Assembly (NCBI GenBank): GCA_014762485.1
Contig: JABURU010000122.1
Location: 1-8,697 of the forward strand
DNA from: Gammaproteobacteria bacterium
Lineage (GTDB): Bacteria; Pseudomonadota; Gammaproteobacteria; Thiohalospirales; Thiohalospiraceae
Reading direction: 5' to 3'
Length of the DNA: 8,697 bases
Position 1 is the first letter of the stretch. Each line of letters begins with the position of its first letter. Both the position numbers and the translations under genes were made by a program. Under the pieces are notes generated by a model. The model was not told the DNA's origin, searched no databases, and saw nothing but the letters and a program-made list of their open reading frames with translations. Positions 1 to 6,286 of the stretch are shown here, in pieces.

Positions 1-28
1 GAGCACGTATTTCCTTGGCGCCTGCCAT
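1..28 (-). CDS. atpG: ATP synthase F1 subunit gamma, 5' end only (partial)
   Basis: Only the first nine codons lie in the window. They read M-A-G-A-K-E-I-R-A, the usual start of gammaproteobacterial gamma subunits (E. coli begins MAGAKEIR). Gamma is the central rotor shaft that couples turning of the c-ring to catalysis in the alpha3beta3 head. An AGGAG SD sequence (36-40) sits 7 nt before the ATG, and only 15 nt separate it from the atpA stop, so it is co-transcribed with atpA. The gene runs off the left edge; atpD and atpC would be expected beyond it from the usual operon order, but they are not seen here. Confidence 0.93.
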
Positions 29-43
29 CGGACTACTCCTGAA

Positions 44-1585
44 TTACCAAGTACCGTTAGCCTTGAAATCGTCCAGTGCTTTACGCATGGAAGCTTCGAT
101 TTCATCGTTGTAGTTGCCGCTCTCGTCACTCTGCGCCAGCAGGTCGGCGTTGTTAGAGCCCAGGTAGCTGTGCATTGCGGCTTCAAAAGCAACAATCTTG
201 GCTGGCTCAACATCGTCCAGATAACCTTCGTTGGCGGCGTACAGAGAGAACGCCATTTGAGCAACAGACAGAGGTGAATACTGTAATTGCTTCATCAGTT
301 CGGTAACACGAACACCACGGTCCAGCTGCTTACGAGTCGACTCATCAAGGTCAGATGCGAACTGGGCGAAGGCCGCCAATTCACGATACTGCGCCAGGGC
401 GATACGAATACCACCACCGAGCTTCTTGATGATCTTGGTCTGGGCGGCACCACCTACACGGGATACAGACAGACCTACGTTAATCGCAGGACGGATACCG
501 GCGTTAAACAGGTCGGTTTCCAGGAAGATCTGACCATCGGTAATGGAGATTACGTTGGTAGGTACGAACGCAGATACGTCACCTGCCTGGGTCTCAATGA
601 TAGGCAGGGCGGTCAGAGAACCGGTCTTACCTTTCACTTCACCATTGGTCATCTTTTCAACGTAGTCAGCGTTTACACGCGCTGCACGCTCCAGCAGACG
701 GGAGTGCAGGTAGAATACGTCACCGGGGTATGCTTCACGGCCTGGTGGACGACGCAGCAGCAGGGATACCTGACGGTAGGCCCAGGCTTGCTTGGTCAGA
801 TCATCATAAACGATCAGGGCGTCTTCACCGCGGTCGCGGAAATATTCACCCATGGTACAACCGGCATAAGGAGCGATGAACTGCAGAGCCGCAGGGTCGG
901 AGGCGTTCGCCGCCACAACGATGGTGTTTTCCATCGCACCGTGCTCTTCCAGCTTGCGTACTACGTTGGCGACAGAAGAAGCCTTCTGACCAATAGCAAC
1001 GTAGATACACTTAACACCAGTACCCTTCTGGGCAATGATGGCGTCGATCGCTACCGCGGTCTTACCAGTCTGACGGTCACCGATAATCAGCTCACGCTGA
1101 CCACGACCTACGGGAACCATAGAGTCGATGGCCTTCAGACCGGTCTGTACAGGCTGGTCTACTGATTGACGGGCGATTACGCCAGGGGCAATCTTTTCGA
1201 TAGCAGAAGTACCGGCCTCTTCAACAGGGCCTTTACCGTCGATGGGGTTACCCAGCGCGTCAACTACGCGACCCAGCAGCCCTTCACCTACAGGTACTTC
1301 CAGGATGCGACCAGTACACTGTACCTTGTCGCCTTCCTTAATGTGTTCGTATGGACCCAGAACCACCGCACCGACAGAGTCGCGCTCCAGGTTCAAAGCC
1401 ATACCAAAAACGTTCCCAGGGAACGCTATCATTTCACCCGCCATTACATCTGACAGGCCATGGATGCGTACGATACCGTCGGTAATACCGACTACAGTAC
1501 CTTCGGTGCGAGCTTCTGCTACTGCATCGAAGTTCTCTATACGCTTCTTGATTATTTCACTGATCTCAGAGGGATTCAGTTGCAT
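44..1585 (-). CDS. atpA: ATP synthase F1 subunit alpha
   Basis: Alpha subunit of the cytoplasmic F1 head, which binds nucleotide at non-catalytic sites and supplies an arginine to the catalytic sites on beta. The protein is 513 aa, the same length as in E. coli. The Walker A loop GDRQTGKT is at residues 169-176. The alpha/beta family signature PAINVGLSVS is at 366-375, and it is followed directly by the arginine finger R376, at the same number as in E. coli. The N-terminal beta-barrel domain is about residues 25-95, the nucleotide-binding domain about 95-380, and the C-terminal helical domain about 380-513. The ATG has an AGAGGA SD (1593-1598) 7 nt upstream, 27 nt after the atpH stop. No key residue is missing and there is no sign of a frameshift. 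It is a standard member of the atp operon. Confidence 0.99.
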   Translation of the reverse strand: MQLNPSEISEIIKKRIENFDAVAEARTEGTVVGITDGIVRIHGLSDVMAGEMIAFPGNVFGMALNLERDSVGAVVLGPYEHIKEGDKVQCTGRILEVPVGEGLLGRVVDALGNPIDGKGPVEEAGTSAIEKIAPGVIARQSVDQPVQTGLKAIDSMVPVGRGQRELIIGDRQTGKTAVAIDAIIAQKGTGVKCIYVAIGQKASSVANVVRKLEEHGAMENTIVVAANASDPAALQFIAPYAGCTMGEYFRDRGEDALIVYDDLTKQAWAYRQVSLLLRRPPGREAYPGDVFYLHSRLLERAARVNADYVEKMTNGEVKGKTGSLTALPIIETQAGDVSAFVPTNVISITDGQIFLETDLFNAGIRPAINVGLSVSRVGGAAQTKIIKKLGGGIRIALAQYRELAAFAQFASDLDESTRKQLDRGVRVTELMKQLQYSPLSVAQMAFSLYAANEGYLDDVEPAKIVAFEAAMHSYLGSNNADLLAQSDESGNYNDEIEASMRKALDDFKANGTW

Positions 1586-1612
1586 CTTCGTATCCTCTAA
1601 ATTCGGTCCGTG

Positions 1613-2146
1613 TTATCGCATTAGCGAATTAGCTAACGTGTCCAGTCGATTCGCAGCCGATCCGTCGATGACCAGGTCACCGGCACGGATGATGACGCCG
1701 CCTATCAGGCTTTCGTCTACGGTTTCTACGATCGACACTTCACGGTCCAAACGCGTCTTTAATGCCGCGGCAATGTTGCTCTTCTGTACGTCGCTCAATG
1801 CAAAAGCCGAAGTAACTTCAGCGATTACAGTGCTCTCTTCTTCAGCTTTTAGCTGTTCGAAGATGACAGCGACTTCGGGCAACACATCCAAGCGACCGTT
1901 TTCGGCACATAACTTCACCAGGTTCAAACCGGAGTCATCCAGTTTGCCACCGGCAATGTCTGCAAATAAAGCCACCACATGCTCACCCATTTCCGGGTTG
2001 GCAATCACCGCCGCCATATCATCATTCGATGCAATAGCAGCCAGTAGCTCCAGCTTTTCAGACCAGCCTTTCAGGTCGCCCTTTTCCTTCGCCAGTTCGA
2101 AAACGGCTTCGGCATAGGGACGTGCGATTGTCGTATTTTCGGCCAT
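1613..2146 (-). CDS. atpH: ATP synthase subunit delta (F1, OSCP-like)
   Basis: Delta sits on top of F1 and ties the alpha3beta3 head to the peripheral b2 stalk. The protein is 177 aa, as in E. coli. The N-terminal helical domain carries the typical ARPYAEAVF stretch (residues 8-16). The delta-family signature region is near the C-terminus, about residues 137-156, centred on the DESLIGG motif (144-150). The last residues form the helix expected to contact b. It begins 13 nt after the atpF stop, and its SD overlaps that stop, which suggests translational coupling. Sequence and context both support the call; nothing is unusual. Confidence 0.98.
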   Translation of the reverse strand: MAENTTIARPYAEAVFELAKEKGDLKGWSEKLELLAAIASNDDMAAVIANPEMGEHVVALFADIAGGKLDDSGLNLVKLCAENGRLDVLPEVAVIFEQLKAEEESTVIAEVTSAFALSDVQKSNIAAALKTRLDREVSIVETVDESLIGGVIIRAGDLVIDGSAANRLDTLANSLMR

Positions 2147-2155
2147 AGTTTAAAG

Positions 2156-2162
2156 CCCCTTA
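2156..2162 (-). promoter_or_regulatory. atpH ribosome binding site overlapping the atpF stop codon
   Basis: In the mRNA sense the sequence reads TAAGGGG: the TAA stop of atpF (2160-2162) supplies the first A residues of the AAGGGG SD of atpH. The spacing from GGGG to the atpH ATG is 9 nt. Ribosomes ending on atpF would be placed at the atpH start, a common way to keep b and delta output linked. The overlap is seen directly; the coupling is inferred. Confidence 0.7.
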
Positions 2163-2630
2163 AATTTGGGCAACCAGGTCCTTGAGCATGTCGTCGTGAG
2201 CCTTGGAATCGATCTCCTTGCTCAACACACGGCCAGCACCGGCTACTGCCAGAGAAGCCACCTGACTACGCAGGCCTTCCTTAGCACGGTTCACTTCTTG
2301 CTCAATTTCCGCGTTGGCGGCGGTCAGCAAACGTTCGCCTTCAGCGCGAGCGTTGTCTTTGGCCTCTTCCACGATTTCGGAGGCACGCTTATCCGCCTTG
2401 GAGATAATCTCCTGGGCCTGTGCCTTCGCTTCGGCGATCACCTCAGTAGCGCGCTTTTCAGCAAGCTCCTGTTCATGCTTGCCGCGCTCAGCTGCCGCAA
2501 GACCATCAGCAATTTTCTGCTTACGCTCTTCCAGTGCAGCCATAATAGGCGGCCATACATATTTCATGGTGATAATTACAAACACCAAGAATGCGATGGA
2601 TTGCCCGATTAACGTTGCATTGATATTCAT
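2160..2630 (-). CDS. atpF: ATP synthase Fo subunit b
   Basis: Subunit b forms the homodimeric peripheral stalk that holds the stator to F1. The protein is 156 aa, as in E. coli. A single N-terminal membrane helix spans about residues 5-25, followed by the conserved YVWPP hinge (24-28) and R36 at the membrane exit. Residues about 35-120 form a long Ala/Glu/Lys/Arg-rich, heptad-like helix, the dimerisation and tether region. The VAGAGRVL stretch (129-136) and the C-terminus match the delta-binding end. A single b gene with no b' gene is what is expected outside photosynthetic bacteria. An AAGGAA SD lies 5 nt before the ATG. The gap from atpE is 47 nt. Confidence 0.98.
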   Translation of the reverse strand: MNINATLIGQSIAFLVFVIITMKYVWPPIMAALEERKQKIADGLAAAERGKHEQELAEKRATEVIAEAKAQAQEIISKADKRASEIVEEAKDNARAEGERLLTAANAEIEQEVNRAKEGLRSQVASLAVAGAGRVLSKEIDSKAHDDMLKDLVAQI

Positions 2631-2677
2631 GACTATTCCTTAAATGTTCAGTTTAGGTTTAGTGCGAGTATAAGAAA

Positions 2678-2914
2678 TTAACCTGCAGCAACACCGAACA
2701 GAACAAACATAGCCAGACCAACGGCAATCATAGGAACCGCGTCAACCAGACCCATAACGATGAAGAACTGAGTACGCAGCATTGGAATCAGTTCAGGCTG
2801 ACGAGCAGCACCTTCCAGGAAGCGGCCGCCCAGTACACCGATGCCTACAGCAGCACCCAGAGCACCCAGACCCATCATGATAGCGCCAGCAATATACAGC
2901 AGAGCAGTTTCCAT
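2678..2914 (-). CDS. atpE: ATP synthase Fo subunit c (rotor ring, DCCD-binding proteolipid)
   Basis: The c subunit forms the membrane rotor ring that carries protons. At 78 aa it is two transmembrane helices (about residues 4-30 and 47-75) joined by a polar loop with the conserved R38-Q39-P40. D58, in the motif GLVDAVPMI, is the ion-carrying carboxylate (Asp61 in E. coli). An Asp here, without the Gln and Glu-Thr ligand set of sodium-type rings, points to proton coupling (inference). A strong AGGAG SD (2921-2925) lies 6 nt before the ATG, and upstream of that is a pure A/T tract that may boost translation. High output is needed because the ring holds many c copies per enzyme. Confidence 0.99.
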   Translation of the reverse strand: METALLYIAGAIMMGLGALGAAVGIGVLGGRFLEGAARQPELIPMLRTQFFIVMGLVDAVPMIAVGLAMFVLFGVAAG

Positions 2915-2933
2915 TGTTTTCTCCTATCTAAAC

Positions 2934-2964
2934 TTTAAAAAATTAAAAATTAAAAAAAATTAAT
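2934..2964 (-). promoter_or_regulatory. U-rich tract upstream of the atpE SD (candidate translational enhancer)
   Basis: Thirty-one consecutive A/T bases cover the atpB stop codon and most of the 45-base atpB-atpE gap. In the mRNA they read as runs of U broken by UAA or AA. The tract ends 8 nt before the AGGAG SD of atpE. In E. coli a U-rich stretch in the same place is a known enhancer of atpE translation, and U-rich leaders are generally bound by ribosomal protein S1. The composition and position are seen directly; the function is inferred by analogy. It could alternatively be an RNase E entry site that separates the a and c messages. Confidence 0.6.
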
Positions 2965-3841
2965 GGTCGGTTTGATGCGCCATATCCAGATATACAATTG
3001 TCAGGGTCATAAAGATGAACGCCTGCAAGAAGATAATCAGAATATGGAACAACGCCCACAAGAGTTGCAAACCACCGGCTGTCGCAGCCAGGGCATAACC
3101 GCCACCAAACATAATGGCGATCAAAATAAAGATCATTTCACCCGCATAAAGGTTACCGAACAGACGCAGAGCCAGTGAAACCGGCTTCGAGATCAGGCTC
3201 ACACCTTCCAGGAATAAGTTAAAGGGAATCGTAATGATAGCCTTGGGTGGGAATGGGTGCAGTGTCAGCTCACCGATAAAACCGCCCACACCTTTCATCT
3301 TCACACTGTAGTACAGGATCAGCCAGAACACGCCCAGGGCCAGACCCATGGTGGCATTTATATCGGTAGTCGGTACCACTTTAAAGTAGACATGCTCCGC
3401 AGGGACACCAAAATAGGCCTCACCGATCTGGCCTGCCAGCGCCGGGATCCAGTCCACTGGTACCAGATCCATAAAGTTCATCAGCAGGATCCAGAAGAAG
3501 ACGGTCAGTGCCAGCGGTGCTACCACAGGATTCTTGCCTGAGAACGAGCCTCTAACGCTATCGTCAATAAACTCTATTACCCACTCTACAAAGTTTTGCA
3601 TGCCGGACGGGGCAGCGTTCACATCCTGCTTGGCAATAGAGGCCGCCACCCGGCGGAAAACAAACAGGAAGACCAGACCCAGAAATACCGACCAGCCCAA
3701 TGTATCAACATGAAACGACCAGAAGCCCATATCGGCAGCTTCCTGGGCGCTCTGTGCAAAACCCCATGAACCATCTGCCTTTTGACCATAGGTCATATTG
3801 GTCAGATGATGCTTTATATATTCAGTACTAGTACCAGCCAT
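2960..3841 (-). CDS. atpB: ATP synthase Fo subunit a
   Basis: Subunit a forms the two proton half-channels beside the c-ring. The protein is 293 aa, longer than the 271 aa of E. coli, mainly through an insert at about residues 130-160 before helix 3; several non-enteric gammaproteobacteria share it. Membrane segments fall near 48-66, 106-126, 163-180, 213-245 and 252-283. The essential arginine (E. coli R210) is R226 in SLALRLFGN. E235, H266 and Q273 match E. coli E219, H245 and Q252. The start has an AGGAA SD 5 nt upstream and lies 17 nt after atpI. The N-terminus (TEYIKHHLTNMTYG) is typical of the family. Confidence 0.98.
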   Translation of the reverse strand: MAGTSTEYIKHHLTNMTYGQKADGSWGFAQSAQEAADMGFWSFHVDTLGWSVFLGLVFLFVFRRVAASIAKQDVNAAPSGMQNFVEWVIEFIDDSVRGSFSGKNPVVAPLALTVFFWILLMNFMDLVPVDWIPALAGQIGEAYFGVPAEHVYFKVVPTTDINATMGLALGVFWLILYYSVKMKGVGGFIGELTLHPFPPKAIITIPFNLFLEGVSLISKPVSLALRLFGNLYAGEMIFILIAIMFGGGYALAATAGGLQLLWALFHILIIFLQAFIFMTLTIVYLDMAHQTDH

Positions 3842-3858
3842 TGTTTTTCCTAAATACG

Positions 3859-4245
3859 CTATTTTTTAAATCCGATACGCGATACGAGTAGTGCGGCCAG
3901 GCCTGCTACAAAGCCAATAAACAACGGCTCTGGAGGCAATCTCAGTACACCGAGTGCCAGCACAAATAACCCGATCGTTGAGAACAGTCGCAGACCTGCT
4001 GTCTTGTATAACAGTTTCAGGTTTTGTTGGGCGTTACTGTTCCCGGCAATCCGTTCGGCGCGCTCAAAATTCCATCGCAGCAACAGTGTATTCACCAGCG
4101 CGATGATTCCGCCGAATAAAGCCGCTAATCCTGTTTCCAGGTCGGCAGTGATAAAAAAGTAACCGGCGGTTACCAGAACAACCACAAACTGCGCCAGCAT
4201 AATTCTATGTATAAAGCTGCGCGTTATGCGTGCCGAATAGCTCAC
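3859..4245 (-). CDS. atpI: ATP synthase assembly/accessory protein AtpI
   Basis: AtpI is a small membrane protein encoded first in the atp operon. It is not part of the finished enzyme and in studied bacteria helps c-ring assembly or stability. The 128-aa product has four likely membrane helices (about 14-32, 36-57, 86-102 and 106-122), with a basic, polar loop between the second and third (residues 57-80) and a C-terminal GFKK. The start codon is GTG, with a GGAG SD 5 nt upstream; the next in-frame ATG (residue 16) would cut into the first helix. The stop is TAG. Sequence similarity in this family is low, so the call rests on topology, size and position at the head of the operon. Confidence 0.92.
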   Translation of the reverse strand: MSYSARITRSFIHRIMLAQFVVVLVTAGYFFITADLETGLAALFGGIIALVNTLLLRWNFERAERIAGNSNAQQNLKLLYKTAGLRLFSTIGLFVLALGVLRLPPEPLFIGFVAGLAALLVSRIGFKK

Positions 4246-4250
4246 TGCGA

Positions 4251-4254
4251 CTCC
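4251..4254 (-). promoter_or_regulatory. atpI ribosome binding site that fixes a GTG start
   Basis: GGAG lies 5 nt upstream of the GTG at 4243-4245. No ATG with comparable spacing is present, so this SD decides in favour of the GTG start. A GTG in the first gene would keep AtpI output below that of the structural subunits (inference). Confidence 0.65.
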
Positions 4255-4262
4255 ACTAAATC

Positions 4263-4287
4263 ACTACCACACCCCTGCGTGCGTAGT
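4263..4287 (-). promoter_or_regulatory. Hairpin in the atp operon leader
   Basis: In the transcript, ACTAC-GCAC pairs with GTGT-G-GTAGT around the six-base loop GCAGGG. This gives a 9-bp stem with one G-U pair and one bulged G. It lies between the predicted transcription start (about 4305) and the atpI SD (4251-4254), 8 nt before the SD. It is not followed by a U run, so it is not an intrinsic terminator. It may protect the 5' end or adjust atpI translation (inference). Confidence 0.4.
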
Positions 4288-4314
4288 TCGAGGGATTAGC
4301 TTCTTGGGCGGCGA

Positions 4315-4343
4315 AGTATACTTTTTCGGCTCGCCCTGGTCAA
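4315..4343 (-). promoter_or_regulatory. Near-consensus sigma70 promoter of the atp operon
   Basis: The -35 element TTGACC (4338-4343) is separated by exactly 17 bp from the -10 element TATACT (4315-4320), each 5/6 to consensus. Transcription would start near 4305, leaving a leader of about 60 nt before the atpI GTG. The bases between -10 and the start (TCGCCGCCC) are very GC-rich, a discriminator type linked in other bacteria to ppGpp/DksA control. It is the best promoter match I found and is placed correctly for atpIBEFHAG. The GC-rich discriminator is seen directly; growth-rate control is inferred. Confidence 0.8.
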
Positions 4344-4360
4344 TGTCGCCAATCTAAATG

Positions 4361-4370
4361 TTTCGCGAAA
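4361..4370. repeat. 10-bp perfect palindrome upstream of the atp promoter
   Basis: TTTCGCGAAA is a perfect palindrome whose centre lies about 60 bp upstream of the predicted atp transcription start, a usual place for an activator or other regulator. A match this size occurs by chance about once per 1,000 bases, so it is only suggestive. It resembles a parS site (TGTTTCACGTGAAACA) shortened by two central bases, but ParB would not be expected to tolerate that spacing. Confidence 0.3.
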
Positions 4371-4432
4371 AGGTGGGATCTCATAATAAGATTGTGGAGA
4401 TATTCCAGCGAAATGTCGTCAATAAGAACCTG

Positions 4433-4464
4433 TTAATTAATTAATATTAATAAATACTATTAAA
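4433..4464. other. AT-rich block downstream of parB
   Basis: Thirty-one of 32 bases are A or T, including TTAATTAATTAA and TTAATATTAA self-complementary stretches, starting 17 bases past the parB stop codon. No GC stem followed by a U run is present, so I do not call a terminator. The block may act as a flexible or easily melted segment near the origin, or a site for a nucleoid protein such as IHF or H-NS-like factors; none of this can be shown from sequence alone. The rest of the 4246-4480 gap holds the atp promoter, leader hairpin and palindrome. Confidence 0.45.
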
Positions 4465-4480
4465 CCATTCACGTTACTTA

Positions 4481-5404
4481 TTATTTGATGTGTTCCAAAA
4501 TGCCATCCAGCTCATCCAGATTGTTGTAGCTGATCACCAGTTTTCCCTTACCCTTGGCATTGTGCTGAAGGGCCACTCTGGCACCCAGCTTCTCGGACAG
4601 ATCGTCCTGCAGCTTGCGTACATTGGGGTCCACCGGCTTGCTACTGCTTCCACCCACTTTAGGGGCTTCCAGCATCTGACGTACCAGGTGCTCGGTCTCA
4701 CGTACCGACAGGCCGCGGTTAACTACGATGCGTGCGGCCTCTGACTGTTTAATGTCCGTTAAGCCTAACAGGGCACGGGCATGACCCATTTCCAGGTCAC
4801 CGCTTTCCAGCATCCGCTTGACGTCATCATTCAGAGTAAGCAGGCGTAACAGGTTAGACACCGAGACGCGTGATCGACCAACGGCCTCCGCCGCTTCCTG
4901 ATGTGTCAGCTCAAACTCTTCGATTAAGCGCTGGAGGGCGATGGCCTCTTCAACCGGGTTCAGCTGCTCGCGCTGGATATTTTCAATCAGCGCGATGGCG
5001 AGGGCGACATTATCAGGGATCTGCCTGATGACCGCCGGGATTTCGTGCAAACCAGCCTGTTGTGCGGCACGCCAACGGCGCTCGCCGGCAACGATCTCAT
5101 AGCGACCACTTTGACCGTCCAGCGCACGCACTACGATCGGCTGTACCACGCCCTGGGCGCGAATCGATTCAGCCAGCTCTTCCAGTGCCGCCGGATCCAT
5201 ATCAATACGCGGCTGATAACGACCGCGTTGCAACACATCCACGGGCAAATGGCGTAATTCGCCATCTTTGGGGCCGCTGGCCGCAGCAGGGGCAGGTTGA
5301 GTCTCTGGTTGGCTGGTGCTCACCGGGGCCGCATTTAGGTCATCGGCCATGCCACCCAGCAGAGCATCCAGTCCGCGCCCTAAACCCCGTTTTTTATTCG
5401 ACAT
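4481..5404 (-). CDS. parB: Chromosome partitioning protein ParB (Spo0J family)
   Basis: ParB binds parS sites near the origin, spreads as a CTP-dependent DNA clamp, and stimulates ParA to separate sister origins. The 307-aa product begins with the ParA-contacting motif KKRGLGRGLDALLGG (4-18), followed by an Ala/Pro/Gln-rich linker (about 22-48). The ParB/Srx CTPase domain holds YQPR (63-66), GERRWRAA (107-114) and ENIQREQLNP (141-150). A helix-turn-helix spans about 166-189 (EAAEAVGRSRVSVSNLLRLL), and the C-terminal dimerisation domain is about 260-307. It starts 30 nt after parA. Its SD is poor (AAAGA only), so its translation may depend on parA. No consensus parS was found in the window; sites are expected elsewhere near the origin. 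Confidence 0.98.
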   Translation of the reverse strand: MSNKKRGLGRGLDALLGGMADDLNAAPVSTSQPETQPAPAAASGPKDGELRHLPVDVLQRGRYQPRIDMDPAALEELAESIRAQGVVQPIVVRALDGQSGRYEIVAGERRWRAAQQAGLHEIPAVIRQIPDNVALAIALIENIQREQLNPVEEAIALQRLIEEFELTHQEAAEAVGRSRVSVSNLLRLLTLNDDVKRMLESGDLEMGHARALLGLTDIKQSEAARIVVNRGLSVRETEHLVRQMLEAPKVGGSSSKPVDPNVRKLQDDLSEKLGARVALQHNAKGKGKLVISYNNLDELDGILEHIK

Positions 5405-5434
5405 AGTAATTCTTTAACTTTTCTACTTGGTAAA

Positions 5435-6211
5435 TCAGGCGATGGCCGCCTCTTCATTGCGCAACATCTCGCCCGCCAGGGCCAGGTAACACTGAGCACC
5501 CTTGGAGGACTTGTCATAGGCCAATACCGGCATGCCATGACTGGGGGCCTCGGCCAAACGAACATTACGCGGGATCACGGTGCGGTAAACCTTGCCACCA
5601 AAATGATCCGTCAATTGTTGGGACACATCCGAGGCTAGCTTGTTACGTGGATCAAACATCGTGCGCAACAGGCCCTCGATCTGCAGGTTCGGATTGATCG
5701 AGGCGCGGATCTTGTTAATGGTATCCAGCAGGGCGGTGAGGCCTTCCAGTGCATAATACTCACACTGCATCGGGATCATTACCGCATCGGCCGCCGCCAG
5801 CGCATTCACCGTCAACATATTCAGCGCAGGGGGACAATCGATCAGGATGTAATCATATTGATCCTGGATTTGCTGCAGGGCGCTCTTCAGACGAACCTCT
5901 TTATTGTCCATCTGTAGCAACAAGACCTCGGCCGCCGTCAGATCAGCATTGGCTGGCACCAGGTCATAACCCCCGTTCATGGTGGTTATGCGGACATCGT
6001 CTATCGAGGATTCACCGGTCAGGACATCAAAGGCAATGCGATCCAGCTCATTTTTACTGACACCGCTGCCCATGGTCGCGTTGCCCTGTGGATCCAGATC
6101 CACCAGCAGGACACGACGCTTGGTCGCCACCAGGGAAGCCGCCAGGTTGATACTGGTAGTGGTCTTGCCGACACCACCTTTTTGATTGGTTATCGCTAGT
6201 ATTTTCGCCAT
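5435..6211 (-). CDS. parA: Chromosome partitioning ATPase ParA (Soj family)
   Basis: ParA is a deviant-Walker ATPase that binds DNA as an ATP dimer and guides ParB-parS complexes. The product is 258 aa. The deviant P-loop KGGVGKTT (11-18) carries both the signature K11 and the catalytic-site K16. The Walker A' region is VLLVDLDPQGN (34-44) with D40, and Walker B is YILIDCPP (121-128) with D125. The short N-terminus without a helix-turn-helix marks the chromosomal Soj type rather than the long plasmid (P1-like) type. An AGGGA SD (6219-6223) lies 7 nt before the ATG. It forms a two-gene unit with parB. It could be mistaken for MinD, but it lacks the C-terminal amphipathic targeting helix and is paired with parB. 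Confidence 0.98.
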   Translation of the reverse strand: MAKILAITNQKGGVGKTTTSINLAASLVATKRRVLLVDLDPQGNATMGSGVSKNELDRIAFDVLTGESSIDDVRITTMNGGYDLVPANADLTAAEVLLLQMDNKEVRLKSALQQIQDQYDYILIDCPPALNMLTVNALAAADAVMIPMQCEYYALEGLTALLDTINKIRASINPNLQIEGLLRTMFDPRNKLASDVSQQLTDHFGGKVYRTVIPRNVRLAEAPSHGMPVLAYDKSSKGAQCYLALAGEMLRNEEAAIA

Positions 6212-6224
6212 TCTTCCATCCCTA

Positions 6225-6244
6225 CCGGGACAGACTGTCGCCGG
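6225..6244 (-). promoter_or_regulatory. Hairpin directly upstream of the parA SD
   Basis: In the transcript CCGG-(C)-GACA pairs with TGTC-CCGG around the three-base loop GTC, giving an 8-bp GC-rich stem with one bulged C. It ends one base before the parA SD (6219-6223). There is no U run after it, so it is not an intrinsic terminator. As DNA it is also a nearly perfect dyad and could be an operator for autoregulation. The pairing is seen; the role is inferred. Confidence 0.45.
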
Positions 6245-6255
6245 GTTCTGCTCTT

Positions 6256-6264
6256 ATTATGACA
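6256..6264 (-). promoter_or_regulatory. Possible extended -10 promoter for parAB
   Basis: TGTCATAAT fits an extended -10 (TGN plus CATAAT, 5/6 to consensus), about 45 bp upstream of the parA ATG. No good -35 hexamer is found at 16-18 bp. The parAB pair may instead be read from rsmG, 75 nt upstream. Weak call. Confidence 0.3.
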
Positions 6265-6286
6265 TGTTGGGGGAGGTATGACTGTA

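Noticed and set aside
287..1165. Plus-strand open frame of 292 codons
   Set aside because: It lies fully inside atpA on the opposite strand. Its translation is low-complexity, rich in Thr, Gln, Gly and Arg, with no domain, and mirrors the codon pattern of atpA. It is a shadow frame.
1242..2117. Plus-strand open frame of 291 codons across atpA and atpH
   Set aside because: It is antisense to two certain genes, very Ser-rich and without recognisable motifs. This is expected where the true genes avoid certain codons.
3704..3722. TGTATC...GAAAC inside atpB, checked as a parS site
   Set aside because: The half-sites are close, but the central spacing is one base too long and it lies within a conserved coding region.
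4379..4401. GATCTC/GAGAT inverted repeat, considered as a parB terminator
   Set aside because: Only five base pairs, with a loop over ten bases and no following U run on the minus strand.
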